A stretch of 64,000 nt of DNA, taken from assembly GCF_030272695.1 (NCBI RefSeq), contig NZ_JARFYN010000016.1, forward strand, positions 1-64,000, read 5' to 3'. The stretch comes from Martinezella calliandrae (lineage in GTDB: Bacteria > Pseudomonadota > Alphaproteobacteria > Rhizobiales > Rhizobiaceae). The notes beneath the pieces were generated by a model, which did not search any database, had not been told where the DNA came from, and worked only from the letters and a program-made list of their open reading frames with translations. The position numbers and the translations under genes were made by a program. Positions 43,042 to 52,399 of the stretch are shown in pieces. Numbering within the stretch: position 1 is the stretch's first letter; every line of letters begins with the position of its first letter.

Positions 43042-43248
43042 ATGGCGAACGTGGCTAACCATTCGGCCCCAGAGCAGGGAAAATTCCGCCGTGCCGTCGC
43101 GGCCGTCTGGGCCTTCCTGCAAGCGCTGGATTCCACCAGCTTCGACTACACGCTCGATCGCATCGAACGCTTGGAACAGGAGGTGGGACGACTGAGAGAG
43201 GAATTGAGTCAAAGCCGGGATCCGGCGGCGGGCGATGCCCACAAGTAG
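43042..43248 (+). CDS. small hypothetical protein, 68 residues
   Basis: Starts at the ATG at 43042 (MANVANHSAPEQGKFRRAVA) after an AAGGGATCTCTG stretch. The mid part AVWAFLQALDSTSFDYTLDR is amphipathic and the C-terminal half is a short coiled coil (IERLEQEVGRLREELSQSRD). Not recognised. Located 55 bp after the second SDR stop and 11 bp before the third SDR start; likely a genuine operon member. Confidence 0.6.
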   Translation: MANVANHSAPEQGKFRRAVAAVWAFLQALDSTSFDYTLDRIERLEQEVGRLREELSQSRDPAAGDAHK

Positions 43249-43259
43249 AGAGGCAACAA

Positions 43260-44006
43260 ATGTTCTTATTGGAAAACAAGATCGCCGTTGTCACGGGTGG
43301 CAGCAGCGGCATCGGCCTCGCGACCGCCCAGAGGTTCGTTGAAGAGGGCGCCTATGTATTCATCGCCGGCCGCCGTCAGGCGGAGCTTGACAGGGCCGTC
43401 GCGGAGATCGGCAAGAACGTCACCGGCATAAAGACCGACATCTCACAGCTCGATGACCTCGATCGTTTCTACGAGGCTGTTGCGAAAAAGGGCAAGATCG
43501 ATGTGATTTTTGCGGGCGCGGCCTTCGTCGAAAAGCAGATGACCGCCATGGTGACTCCCGAGCATTTCGATAAGACCTTCAACGCGAACGCCCGTGGCAC
43601 GTATTTCACCGTTCAAAGGGCACTGCCATATCTGAATGATGGGGCTTCCATCATCCTCGTGGCGGCGGCCGGGAAAAACAAGGGCATTCCGGGCCGCAGC
43701 ACCTACAGCGCTACCAAGGCAGCAATCCGGTCTTTTGCTCGGACGTGGACCAGCGAACTCAAGGAACGGGGGATCAGGACCAACGTGATCAGCCCTGGCG
43801 CGGTCGAAACGCCCATGTTCGACGATCAGTACCCGTCCGAAGACGGCGCCGCCGAAGCCCGAAAGCAAATCATTGCGATGACCCCATTGGCACGCTTGGC
43901 GCACCCCGATGAGATCGCCTGCGCAGCTTTATTCCTCGCCTCGGACCTAAGCAGCTACGTTGCCGGCATCGACCTTCCAGTCGACGGCGGCCTGACGGCC
44001 GTCTAG
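43260..44006 (+). CDS. short-chain dehydrogenase/reductase
   Basis: Classical SDR of 248 residues. GGSSGIGLATAQRFVEEGAY cofactor motif, catalytic YSATKAAIRSFARTWTSELK, RTNVISPGAVETPMFDD, and the ending SYVAGIDLPVDGGLTAV. The usual NAG motif reads FAGAAF, a known variation. Closely related in layout to the SDR at 42240. Third SDR of the group. Confidence 0.88.
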   Translation: MFLLENKIAVVTGGSSGIGLATAQRFVEEGAYVFIAGRRQAELDRAVAEIGKNVTGIKTDISQLDDLDRFYEAVAKKGKIDVIFAGAAFVEKQMTAMVTPEHFDKTFNANARGTYFTVQRALPYLNDGASIILVAAAGKNKGIPGRSTYSATKAAIRSFARTWTSELKERGIRTNVISPGAVETPMFDDQYPSEDGAAEARKQIIAMTPLARLAHPDEIACAALFLASDLSSYVAGIDLPVDGGLTAV

Positions 44007-44030
44007 ACCGAACCGAACTTCGAGGACTCA

Positions 44031-44158
44031 ATGGCCGACTTCCCCTACCGGTGCACCCTAATCATCGGAGCCGGACCCGGCATCAGTGCTTCGCTAGCGC
44101 GGCGCTTGTCTAAGATGGGCTTGCGGCTGGTTTGCGATCGACGAGAAGGCGGGAGCTG
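44031..44158 (+). pseudogene. truncated SDR gene (N-terminus only)
   Basis: Begins 25 bp after the third SDR with MADFPYRCTLIIGAGPGISA, SLARRLSKMGLRLV, a Rossmann start of the SDR kind, then hits TGA at 44156. The rest of the gene is not recognisable. 44159-44426 has a plus frame (WFAIDEKAGAEFLSAHTGII) that might be decayed coding sequence but is unassigned. Confidence 0.6.
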
Positions 44159-44426
44159 AATTCCTGAGCGCGCACACCGGAATCATTCGGGGTGGCGACG
44201 AGCGAGCCATACCGCCCACGCTTCAACTACCGACCTTTCCGCCGGTTGGCTTCGGGCCGGCAGATAACGACGGCCTGGCGGCGAGGATCGAAGGGGCGAT
44301 TATCGATATGCCCTGTTTCGTGACGGGCTGGCACTGCTCGGCGATCCGTTCCGCGGCCGCCTTCGCGACGTCGTCGTTTGGTCGCCTAAAGAAGGGCTGT
44401 CGCAACGTTAGCCTGTCGTCGTGCCG

Positions 44427-45370
44427 CTACTCGATGATGACGTTGAAAGAGGGATATGCCCTTCGGAAGGCGGCTAACACCCGATCGCGAGCCCGGTCCA
44501 TCTCGCGAGCTGCTCCGTCGGTGAGCATGAAGGTTAGACAATCGGGATTGCCACGGCAGCAGGGCCTGATTTCGCCGGAGGACAGCAGCGTTTTGAATCT
44601 GCGGCGAAGCTGATCCAATTCATGGACCGTCAGTTCCAGAGCGCTGCGGATGCCGGCGTCGCGAATGTGATGAAGCGATGGAAATCGATGGATTTCGACG
44701 CCTTCACGTGTTTGCTCAGATGCCCGTGCTGAGAACGCGAATGGTGTCGTCGATTGCTTGCTGGAAAGCGGGAAGATTGCTCTCCTGATGAAACGCTGTT
44801 CGGAAAGCTGGTCGATCAAATGCACGAGCGAGCATGGCCAAGGCCTGCTCGTCGTCGATATCCGGGAACTGGTCAACAAATTCACGTAGTTCCGTTTCGG
44901 TGTCGAGAAACGGAACGCCCTCCACCAGGCGCCGTAGGAGGAATTCGGCTCGAAGTCAGAGATGCTCCTCACACTTCCACACCGGACCAGATCACAACTT
45001 TCGGGACACCAAGTTTCGCGGCTGCCGAGCGAACCTCGTCCTGCCGCTGAGCCGAGATACTGCCGCGGCACACGAACTTGAAAGCGTCAGGTTTGCCGGT
45101 CTTAGCTTTGACGGCGGCTGCCATATCCTTCTCGGCCTTTGCCTGAGTCAGGCTGCCGCGATTGACGCATTGAATAACGGTGCGTTCGTCCGGCTGGTCG
45201 TCGAATGGACGCGTGCCGACGATGTCGCGCCCTTGGTCGCTTCCCGTTTGGCCGACCCAAGCGAGATCAGTCCAGCCATCGCAAAGGTGATAGGCGAACA
45301 CGAGGCGCTCGAACTCGGTGCCGCTGAAATCCCCGAAGTGAATCGGCCAAACCGTTCGAGCTATCGTCAC
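44427..45370 (-). pseudogene. restriction-endonuclease-like protein, frameshifted
   Basis: Decayed gene split over three frames. The N-terminal nuclease-like domain is readable from the ATG at 45370: IHFGDFSGTEFERLVFAYHL, WVGQTGSDQGRDIVGTRPFD, TVIQCVNRGSLTQAKAEKDM, VVIWSGVEV. This includes a D-(X)n-QC-type PD-(D/E)XK core as in Mrr-like enzymes. A frameshift and an in-frame TGA near 44970-44950 precede the middle part (FLLRRLVEGVPFLD, ETELREFVDQFPDIDDEQAL). A second frameshift near 44720 leads to TREGVEIHRFPSLHHIRDAG and a cysteine-containing C-terminus (GEIRPCCRGNPDC). The start overlaps the vapC stop (ATGA), so it was coupled to the TA module. Confidence 0.75.
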
Positions 45371-45816
45371 CTGCCTACCTCCTGGCCCCCAGAGCTACGG
45401 AGCGGGTTGATGATCTGAATGTCTTCAAAGTCTTTTTCATTGTCGGTCACGACGACGCAGTGGTTGGCCTCGGCGATCGCAGCGATGATGGTATCGAGCG
45501 CGCTTCTGGGACGTCCCTTCGTCTTCCCGCCAGCCATAAGGCTGGCCCAGACGAGGCCAGCTTTCTCGTCGAACGACAGGACGCGGCCGGCGAACAGCGC
45601 TTGCGGACCTTCGGGGCCGGCGAACCAGGCTTCAAGGGCGCTACGTTTCTTGCCTTTGGGTTTTTCCAAGATGCCTCGGCGGATTTCGGCGACGGTGAGC
45701 GAAGCAATGAAGAGGTCGTCGTCTTTCTGCGCGCCCATCCAAGCCAGCAGCGAGTCTGACGGCTCCGGCTTTACGACGTTGCTGATGATATTGGTATCAA
45801 GCAGATAGCGCGTCAC
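45367..45816 (-). CDS. vapC: PIN-domain toxin (VapC family)
   Basis: Predicted Mg-dependent RNase toxin of 149 residues. The PIN acidic residues are in place: YLLDTNIISNVVKP (first Asp), SLTVAEIRRGI (Glu), SALDTIIAAIAEANHCVVVT (Asp) and TDNEKDFEDI. Starts inside the last codons of the antitoxin gene (4-bp overlap) and ends inside the start of the restriction-like pseudogene. Confidence 0.92.
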   Translation of the reverse strand: MTRYLLDTNIISNVVKPEPSDSLLAWMGAQKDDDLFIASLTVAEIRRGILEKPKGKKRSALEAWFAGPEGPQALFAGRVLSFDEKAGLVWASLMAGGKTKGRPRSALDTIIAAIAEANHCVVVTDNEKDFEDIQIINPLRSSGGQEVGR

Positions 45817-46115
45817 AGATCGACCTTACGCCCCTCTTCTCGCGGCCGGCTGAGGTCGAGATCCGCGCCAACCAGTGGCGAGCGACGCAAGGCGGCGAGA
45901 ATGCCTCCCGCTTTCGGAGGTTCACCCGCCACTGCCTGCTGTATCGTCCGGCGAAGCTGGCCAGCTTCCGGACCGTCCTCCCTCAATTTCCGGGCAAGGG
46001 ATCGAAGCAGATCGCGGTCGGCGTCGAGCGCCTGGATCTCGAACCGCGCGATGCCACGCTCAGTCAGTCGGGACCGATAGTTGTCGAGGGCTCTCTTCTG
46101 CGCACTGTTGCTCAT
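45813..46115 (-). CDS. VapB-like antitoxin
   Basis: Antitoxin candidate of 100 residues starting at the ATG at 46115 (MSNSAQKRALDNYRSRLTER) with GGAGG upstream. The N-terminal half resembles antitoxins of PIN toxins found in rhizobia (ARFEIQALDADRDLLRSLAR KLRED). The C-terminal part (GGILAALRRSPLVGADLDLS) is the likely toxin-binding tail. The dyad at 46130-46147 is a probable autoregulatory site. Confidence 0.82.
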   Translation of the reverse strand: MSNSAQKRALDNYRSRLTERGIARFEIQALDADRDLLRSLARKLREDGPEAGQLRRTIQQAVAGEPPKAGGILAALRRSPLVGADLDLSRPREEGRKVDL

Positions 46116-46129
46116 CGCGTGCCTCCGTT

Positions 46130-46147
46130 CTATATCCAGATATATAG
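46130..46147. promoter_or_regulatory. dyad upstream of the vapBC-like operon
   Basis: CTATAT and ATATAG separated by 6 bp, just upstream of the antitoxin ribosome site; probably overlaps the promoter and is bound by the antitoxin complex. Confidence 0.55.
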
Positions 46148-46194
46148 CCATGTTTTCTTTGGAGCACAAGGCTGATGGAATTGGTTGGAAGCCT

Positions 46195-46460
46195 CAGTGC
46201 TCAGCGGCCTCCGGACGCATCTCATGGAGCCCGAGCTCTTCAAGGAATTCTGCGACGAGTTCACGCGCGAGGTGAACCGGCTGCGGATTGGGCGCAACGC
46301 CGGGATCAACAGTCAGCACAAGGAGCGCGGATGGCAAGACCGAGACGGCTGAGGTGTTCTGGACGTTGGTTGATCAGGTAACGCTCGTGCCCGACGAGGC
46401 CGAGCTAGCGATTGTGCTGGGCGGCGACCTGGCTGATCGGTCAGCGCAATTCATCTCTTT
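46195..46460 (+). pseudogene. large serine recombinase, C-terminal remnant
   Basis: LRTHLMEPELFKEFCDEFTR and EVNRLRIGRNAGIN are the coiled-coil part of a large serine recombinase. After a frame change the end reads TLVDQVTLVPDEAELAIVLG GDLA and then loses similarity. The catalytic half is missing. Between this remnant and the AraC gene (46461-46826) nothing else is supported. Confidence 0.7.
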
Positions 46461-46826
46461 GGAAGGGCAGCAAAAGCCGCTAGCAGGCTGGAAAAACTAC
46501 GTGCGTGCCACTTTCCGCGCGAGCGCCAGAAATCCGAACAGGTGGGGCGAGCGGTTGTCCCGCCGATACATCCCCGAGAGAGAAATTCGGCTCGCTGATA
46601 AACCTTGAGAAAACGATCTTTCGGCCATTTGGCTGGCTCGATATCAACAGTCCCGCTAGTGCTTGGTCGAACGTTTGATGGCAAGGTCACCGACTGCTCT
46701 GTCAAGCACCGAATTGTCATCCAGTAAAAAAGTTTAATAGCGCCGTGGCCTTGCTATCAAGCTCTGAAAAAAGATGACTTGGAACGTTCCCGCAAAACCA
46801 GGCCACGCGCTTGAGCGAAAATCACC

Positions 46827-47729
46827 CTAACCACCTACCCGGCGACGCCTCCACTGCGCGGGGCTTGTCCCTTCAAGCTTTAAAAAATGGCGCCCGAAAT
46901 GACTTTGGTCTACAAAGCCGCACGCAGCCGAGATGTCAGCCAGGCTCTCTTTTGATTCTGCCATTAGGGACTTTGCCCGCTCGACCCGTCGCCTCGTGAT
47001 CCACTGGTGTGGTGCCATCCCGAGCGTTGTTCGAAATGCCCGCGCGAAGTAGCTGGCAGAAATGCCGCATTCCTGGCTTAGGACGGCAATTGATGGATCA
47101 TTCGACAAATTTGCCTCAATGAAATCAAAAGTCCGACGAGCTTGCCATGGCGTCAGCCCTCCAGACACTCGCTCCGCCTTTTGCATGCCACTATAGGTGT
47201 TGATAACGTGATCATGCACGGCAAGCGCAACGTATTCCATAAATGCTGTCGTTAATTGAACAGAGCCCAGAATAGTCGGCAGCACCATTTGTGCAATAAG
47301 GTAAAGCGTCCTGTCCTCCTGTCCTAGCTGCCTCGACCAAAGACCGCCCACACGGGGAAGCCCCTTCTCGAAGGCCATTCCATCAATGGTGCTCTGGGGC
47401 AGATGAATTCGGATGCTATCATAAGCCGTGTCCAAGCTGACCTCGTTCTTCGATGTCAGGTCGAAAAGATAAGCTTTTCCTGGGTCTTGGACAACGGATT
47501 GTCGTAAGCCGTCTATCGACACCACACTGTATCGAGCCGATGCGAGAGGCACGTTGAAAACGAATGCTTCGTCGCGGGGAGAAGGGACCGAAAGACCTTG
47601 CTGCAATTCCACGCTCTTGAAATGCGAAAACGCGATTTCTGACGACCCGAAAACCCTGATGGACACCGAAGGCGGCGGTGGAATGTTGAACCCTTTGCCA
47701 ACGGCTTGGGACACTCGATCTGCAAGCAC
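46827..47729 (-). CDS. AraC-family transcriptional regulator
   Basis: Regulator of 300 residues. The GTG at 47729 is fixed by GGAGGGG 5 bases upstream. C-terminal double HTH: SIAVLSQECGISASYFARAF and SLADISAACGFVDQSHFGRH FLKLEGTSPAQWRRRR. The N-terminal domain resembles cupin-type AraC_binding_2 sensors (VSIDGLRQSVV, SIRIHLPQSTID). Directly downstream of the collapsed exporter locus, which it may once have controlled. Confidence 0.9.
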   Translation of the reverse strand: MLADRVSQAVGKGFNIPPPPSVSIRVFGSSEIAFSHFKSVELQQGLSVPSPRDEAFVFNVPLASARYSVVSIDGLRQSVVQDPGKAYLFDLTSKNEVSLDTAYDSIRIHLPQSTIDGMAFEKGLPRVGGLWSRQLGQEDRTLYLIAQMVLPTILGSVQLTTAFMEYVALAVHDHVINTYSGMQKAERVSGGLTPWQARRTFDFIEANLSNDPSIAVLSQECGISASYFARAFRTTLGMAPHQWITRRRVERAKSLMAESKESLADISAACGFVDQSHFGRHFLKLEGTSPAQWRRRRVGG

Positions 47730-47949
47730 GTCAACCCCTCCAGTCCGGACCTAAAAAGTCCCAAGCCCGCGTCGACCGCATTTCCAGCCGGCCGAGAGAT
47801 CCTGAAACCTCAGGATCGTTATGATCAAATGATACCAACTCGGGCTCTTTTCTACCAGATTTTATCCGAGCGATCTCGCAGCGGTTGACGAATTCAGTGT
47901 TCATGAAACGAGCGGAGGCTGGTTTTGTAATCACTGTCTGCAGGGACCA

Positions 47950-49240
47950 ATCCCACCGGACGTATCGACAAACATCACCACCGACATGCCTGGACTGGAC
48001 CAAGTCTCGCGGCTTGCGGCTGCCCTGGATCGATGGCGATACGTACGGGAATACGCTGCGGCACCTTGGTAAAGTTCCCTGTCGCATTGTCAGGTTTGAG
48101 CGCGCTGAACCGACGCCGATCGAGGGCCCGACGGCGAGCGTAGTGGCAAACGAGATCATCGCTTCGGAAAGCAGCAACTCCGGGGCCTTGGTGAGATTGG
48201 TGGAAAACGATTCCATCCATGCAGCCAGTGCCGCAATCGCCAGCCCCGTCGCCCCGACAAACAGAATGTTCGTCGGGGTTACGACAGCCGCGGCCACGAC
48301 GCAACCCGCAACTGCGGCGCAGACGAGGACGATGGAAAACGCATGGGTATTCACACTGAGGACTCCGGAATTTGACAGAATGCCGAACGCGATCGTCTGC
48401 TGGGCCAGAGCGAAGCGAAGCGCCAACACAACGAGGAGGAACCTGAACGGGCCTTGGGAGCCCAGCCATCGTAGGTCGAGCAGTGGCCGCGTCCTGCAGG
48501 ATTCGAAGAGAACGGAAAGCACCAGGATTGGCACTGCCGCTGCAAGGCACCATCCGAGCCAGTCCCGATCCGTCCACCACTCGTAGCGGCCAAGGCCGAT
48601 CACCGCAGTGAGAAGCGCCATTCCGACCGCGATCAGCGGGTAGGATATGAAATCAAGCGGCTCGAAGGTCCGCTCGCGCTCGCTTGGCGGCAGCCTTATC
48701 AGCCCAACGGCCGCCAGGCACACCATACCCAGGCCAAGTTCGAAGCAGTATAGCGTAACCCATTGATCGTGAATGAAGTCGTCGCCGGGAAAAAGCCTTG
48801 CGAGCGGCGTCGCGACCTGTGAAAGGGCAAGCCCGAGGACGGCGGCATTGAGGGCCTTCTTAGGCGGGAACGCTGACATGAAGTAGTATACTTATAGAGT
48901 CAGCAGGGGCGCGGCCGCTATGCCCGCCAATGCATGAACGTACACTGCCCTTGCCTGATCGACGGCGAATAGGTGAACCCCGGTGACGACGCAGAATGCG
49001 ATGAGGCCGCCCATCGTGAACAGCCGAAGGCCGTACTGCTGGCGGAACTTCACGGCAAGAAGGTTCATGGTCACGAACGTCATCACGTAGGCAGTAGGTA
49101 TCCATGCAGCCTCTACGGGGTCTGCCCCAAGCGCCCCGAGAAGGTACGAGGTGTTCGTCTGAACCAGCGCATTCCCAAATCCTGATGCAAGTCAAAGAAC
49201 GGTGCCAACGATTGCGTAGACAATGCGACGATTTCTGGGA
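47950..49240 (-). pseudogene. collapsed EmrB/EmrA-type exporter (MFS fused to HlyD fragment)
   Basis: From right to left: an MFS N-terminus reads RRIVYAIVGTVL, then TGA at about 49187, then ASGFGNALVQTNTSYLLGAL and TAYVMTFVTMNLLAVKFRQQ up to a TAA at about 48896. The same frame resumes with MSAFPPKKALNAAVLGLALS and continues through several helices to SEAMISFATTLAVGPS. At about 48125 the sequence jumps to an EmrA/HlyD end in another frame (NATGNFTKVPQRIPVRIAID PGQPQAARLGP). Two in-frame stops and a deletion that fuses two genes make it non-functional. An ORF from 48879 to 47731 is open but is this chimera. Confidence 0.82.
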
Positions 49241-49400
49241 TGAGTGGGCCTGGCAGGGCTTCCCGGAAAGATGGGCCGCTGCGACGGCCCTACCTCTATC
49301 GCGTCATCCTCAAAAAATCTCGCAGGCATCACCTCGTTCCTCTCGCTCCGGGAGTGGCATCTTCATCGATTTTTGGATTAATCTCTGATCCGTTCGGAAC

Positions 49401-50399
49401 TCATTGGGAAAAACCGTCAAAACGGTCCTCAAACGCGGTCATGATCGAGGGGTCTATGCCGCCACTATGGTTGCCCTGAGCGTGAGCGGAATCAGAGCGC
49501 GCCTGCCTCAGCCAGGCCATCGGGCTGATTCCAGTGAGCCGGGTAAATGTGCGTGTAAAGTGCGGCTGATCGAGAAAGCCGACGTCCAGGGCGATATCGG
49601 CAATCGACATACCACCGTCGAAGAGCAATACTTTGGATCGTTCTAACCTTGCCAGCAGCACCCATTTGTGCGGCGTAGCTCCAAATGAGACCTGGAAGGC
49701 TCTGGTGAAATGAGACCGCGATAGGCCGATCATCTCGGCCAGTTCGGTTACCGGTATGTTCCTGGATAAATTCTCCTCCAGGTAAGCTCGCACGCGGCGC
49801 CTACGCCATGGCGACAACTGAGAGTTTCGCGCAGCACTTTGAGTGAACGTCTCGCGCCTTGCCAGCAACGCCCTCAACGCCCTAACCAGACTTTCACCGT
49901 ATGAGAGGTTGTCTCGGTTGTGCTCGCGCAGTTCAACCGCCAGCAAATGACACAAGCCCATAATTCTAGGGTCTGCTATGGTGCGGTTGCCGGGGTTCAA
50001 TTCCGCGCTTTGAAAATCGATGACAAGATGGGCGAAATTTCCTCTGCTCGAACCGCGTCCGGTTACTGCATGTCGCCCGAAAACCGCGAAATTCGAGACC
50101 TCTTCCGCATCGGACTCGGAGTCGAACGCTAGGTCGAGAGTTGCTTCGCCCCCTGTGCCTTCGACCAGAGCCACAAGACGCTGTGGACCCGACGAGTAGG
50201 AGACCTCGGCGTCACTGATGTGGGCTTCGAACCGAAACACGGTGGCGACAATTCCACTCCAGCGTCTCGTGTGGGTGGATATCAGCTGACACCCGCGGCA
50301 TGTGGGAAGTATCTCTCCGAGCTTTTTGCCCGTAGCTCCCGCTGCCCGCGTGATTGTAGGGCTGCCGGCAAGTGTGGTCGCCACAGCAAATTGATCCAT
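49401..50399 (-). CDS. AraC-family transcriptional regulator
   Basis: Regulator of 332 residues with an N-terminal sensor of unknown ligand and a C-terminal AraC HTH pair: IPVTELAEMIGLSRSHFTRA FQVSFGATPHKW and SIADIALDVGFLDQPHFTRT FTRLTGISPMAWLRQ. Start ATG at 50399. The promoter region carries a GTAAA direct repeat (50459-50478) also present before three other genes; this protein is one of two candidate regulators for that set. 49241-49400 downstream holds nothing I can support. Confidence 0.9.
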   Translation of the reverse strand: MDQFAVATTLAGSPTITRAAGATGKKLGEILPTCRGCQLISTHTRRWSGIVATVFRFEAHISDAEVSYSSGPQRLVALVEGTGGEATLDLAFDSESDAEEVSNFAVFGRHAVTGRGSSRGNFAHLVIDFQSAELNPGNRTIADPRIMGLCHLLAVELREHNRDNLSYGESLVRALRALLARRETFTQSAARNSQLSPWRRRRVRAYLEENLSRNIPVTELAEMIGLSRSHFTRAFQVSFGATPHKWVLLARLERSKVLLFDGGMSIADIALDVGFLDQPHFTRTFTRLTGISPMAWLRQARSDSAHAQGNHSGGIDPSIMTAFEDRFDGFSQ

Positions 50400-50458
50400 C
50401 GGGATTCACTCCATCTAACGCTCCAGCGCAATCTGTGAGCGTTCCCGACGAAACACGA

Positions 50459-50478
50459 GTAAATCGATGTAAATTGAT
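50459..50478. promoter_or_regulatory. GTAAA decamer repeat, site 1 (AraC gene)
   Basis: GTAAATCGAT and GTAAATTGAT are directly adjacent decamers, 60 bp upstream of the AraC start. The second decamer is identical to one at 59941-59950 before the haloperoxidase gene. Similar decamers occur at 52331 and 60640. Confidence 0.65.
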
Positions 50479-50505
50479 GTTGCCGGCGCTCTCGCTCTTG
50501 AAAAG

Positions 50506-50538
50506 AGCTCCCGCGGTCAGAGGCATCCCGCGGGAGCT
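50506..50538. repeat. 11-bp inverted repeat
   Basis: AGCTCCCGCGG (50506-50516) and its complement (50528-50538) can form a strong hairpin in the 385-bp gap between the divergent AraC and MarR genes. On the minus strand it is followed by a weak CTTTTC run, so it could be a terminator remnant. The rest of the gap has no gene. Confidence 0.5.
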
Positions 50539-50784
50539 ACATGCGCACGCAGCAAGGTCGACAGCGCCGCGAGATGAGGCATCGCGGAGGCGGTGTTGCG
50601 AGCACATCTGCCGGCGATTGGCGCGAGTATCGACCTTCTTGTCGGCGGCTCCTCAACCTACTCAGCGCGCGCGAGAATGTCTTTCACGAAAGTGCTTTCA
50701 CGGAGCACGCGTTGAAAGTCAGCTATCCTTGTGGTCAAACGGCGAGCTTGACGTATTTGTGTAGTTAGACATAGGCACCTTCAT

Positions 50785-51216
50785 ATGACAACGGCACCTG
50801 GCTACGATCAGTGTCATTGTTTCGCGTCTCGACGAAGCAATCGGCACATTACTCGACTTTATGATGGATATCTGGCGCCCGCGCGTCTGTCCCTATCTCA
50901 GTTCTCCGCATTGAGCGTAATCGACCATCACCCGGATCTAGCCGTTGCCGAGTTTGGTCAAATCATGGTCATGGAGCGTACGACCCTCCTGAGGACTTTG
51001 AAGCCGCTCCTCGTCGAGGATCTGATTTTCAAGACTAAACGGAAGGGGCAGCGGTCGCACACCTTCAATCTGACCGCTGCCGGAACTGCCCGACTTAAGC
51101 AAGCCGCGCCACTTTGGCGGGCTGCTCAGGAAGCATTTACGATCGAAGTCGGCCTCACCCGCTCCGCAGAGTTGCTCGCACGCAATTTGGAAGTCGTGAA
51201 GATTTCTTCCACCTGA
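50785..51216 (+). CDS. MarR-family transcriptional regulator
   Basis: Winged-helix regulator of 143 residues. LSLSQFSALSVIDHHPDLAV AEFGQIMVMERTTLLRTLKP is the DNA-binding region and KGQRSHTFNLTAAGTARLKQ the wing. The C-terminal helix of the dimer interface seems altered: after EVGLTRSAELLARNLEVVKI the frame stops early, while another frame reads DAVHELFKELQTGI, so a late frameshift is possible. Divergent from the AraC gene. Confidence 0.8.
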   Translation: MTTAPGYDQCHCFASRRSNRHITRLYDGYLAPARLSLSQFSALSVIDHHPDLAVAEFGQIMVMERTTLLRTLKPLLVEDLIFKTKRKGQRSHTFNLTAAGTARLKQAAPLWRAAQEAFTIEVGLTRSAELLARNLEVVKISST

Positions 51217-51280
51217 ATGATGCCGTCCATGAGCTGTTTAAAGAGCTTCAAACGGGTATCTAGGGCTTTACCGGTACTCT

Positions 51281-52237
51281 TTATACAGACAGGAACTTAT
51301 TGACTTCGTTTGTGAATTCTTGAACGTACTGGAAAAGGAACGCGTGCCCGGCATCGGGATACAGAAGGCCCTTGGCGTTCGGCGCTTCATGCGCGATTAC
51401 ATATGTACCATAGGATGGAACCATGGCATCGGAGATGCCATTCGCTACCAGGATTGGAAGCTTCAGGTTGGCAAGGCGATCACGGACGCCGCGGACATTC
51501 CATTTCTGAATTGCGGCGCCCTGTGCCATAAAGGCAGCGCTGGTTGTAAGTGGGCCGATATTTTTCTGAGCATGCAATCTGGCCGCATTGGCGCGGGCTG
51601 CGGCGACGCCAGCTTCGGTATCAGTGAAAAACAGGACACGGAAGTCGTCGTCTGTATTGAATGGCTTGACCGAGACCGCGATTACCTTTGGATCTGCTTG
51701 TGGCCCCTCGGGAACCCCACCCGGGCCCGAACCCGTGATGACCAGTCTTCGCACCTTCTCCGGAGCAAGCAGCGTGAACTCCTGAGAGATGAAGCCGCCC
51801 ATGGACCATCCCAGAAGATCAACCTTGGGCAGCTTCAAAGCCACGACGACTTCGTTGACGATCTTGGCCATTTCGGGAATTGAATCCGGCGTGGTCCCTT
51901 CCGAGCGGCCGACGCCAGCACTGTCGAAACGGATGACCTGTCGGTCTCTCGCCAAAGCAGCGATAAAAATCGGATCCCAATCATCCATCGTTCCACGGAA
52001 ACGCTGGAGTAATAGCAACGGCAGATGCCCTTTGAGCGTCCCGTCGACTTGATAGGCAAGCCTTCCGTGCGACGTTTCTAGGTACTGTATTCCTTTAACA
52101 CTGCTGGCCTCCGTGGAAGACGCGGTGCCGAGAACGGCAACTCCCGAGGCCGCCAGACTGCCCAACAAGAGAGCGCGTCGGTTTACCTCTAACCCGTGAT
52201 GACCGGGCTTCTCTGCGTCAAGATCTTGCTCGTCCAT
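51281..52237 (-). CDS. alpha/beta hydrolase with Tat-type signal
   Basis: Predicted exported hydrolase of 318 residues. A twin-arginine-like N-terminus (NRRALLLGSLAASGVAVLG) suggests export. Nucleophile elbow DLLGWSMGGFISQEF (Ser in GWSMGG), oxyanion region LLLLQRFRGTMDDWD, acid residue in ILVANGISDAMVP, and catalytic His in PDAGHAFLFQY. AAGGA precedes the ATG. A triple GTAAA-type decamer repeat lies about 95-125 bp upstream. Related in layout to the haloperoxidase-like gene at 58.9 kb. Substrate unknown. Confidence 0.88.
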   Translation of the reverse strand: MDEQDLDAEKPGHHGLEVNRRALLLGSLAASGVAVLGTASSTEASSVKGIQYLETSHGRLAYQVDGTLKGHLPLLLLQRFRGTMDDWDPIFIAALARDRQVIRFDSAGVGRSEGTTPDSIPEMAKIVNEVVVALKLPKVDLLGWSMGGFISQEFTLLAPEKVRRLVITGSGPGGVPEGPQADPKVIAVSVKPFNTDDDFRVLFFTDTEAGVAAARANAARLHAQKNIGPLTTSAAFMAQGAAIQKWNVRGVRDRLANLKLPILVANGISDAMVPSYGTYVIAHEAPNAKGLLYPDAGHAFLFQYVQEFTNEVNKFLSV

Positions 52238-52330
52238 TCCGATATCCTTTATCTGTTAAAGCAGGGATTGTCCGGCCACCTTTCGAAGACAGGAACCTCG
52301 CAATCTTGATCCGTTTGGGTCGACCCGCAT

Positions 52331-52360
52331 GTAAACTGAAGTAAAGCTTTATAAATGTGT
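52331..52360. promoter_or_regulatory. GTAAA decamer repeat, site 2 (alpha/beta hydrolase)
   Basis: Three consecutive decamers: GTAAACTGAA, GTAAAGCTTT and ATAAATGTGT, on the plus strand upstream of the leftward hydrolase gene. Same orientation relative to the gene as the other three sites. Confidence 0.6.
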
Positions 52361-52399
52361 AATTGCACATATCCGCTCCTTGACAGACCAAGGATTGAG

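Noticed and set aside
47731-48879. MFS transporter of 382 residues as a functional gene
   Set aside because: Its N-terminus lies after a stop and its last third is out-of-frame HlyD sequence, so it is a chimeric remnant.
50506-50538. Rho-independent terminator
   Set aside because: The hairpin is strong, but the T-run is short and neither flanking gene ends there, so it is listed only as an inverted repeat.
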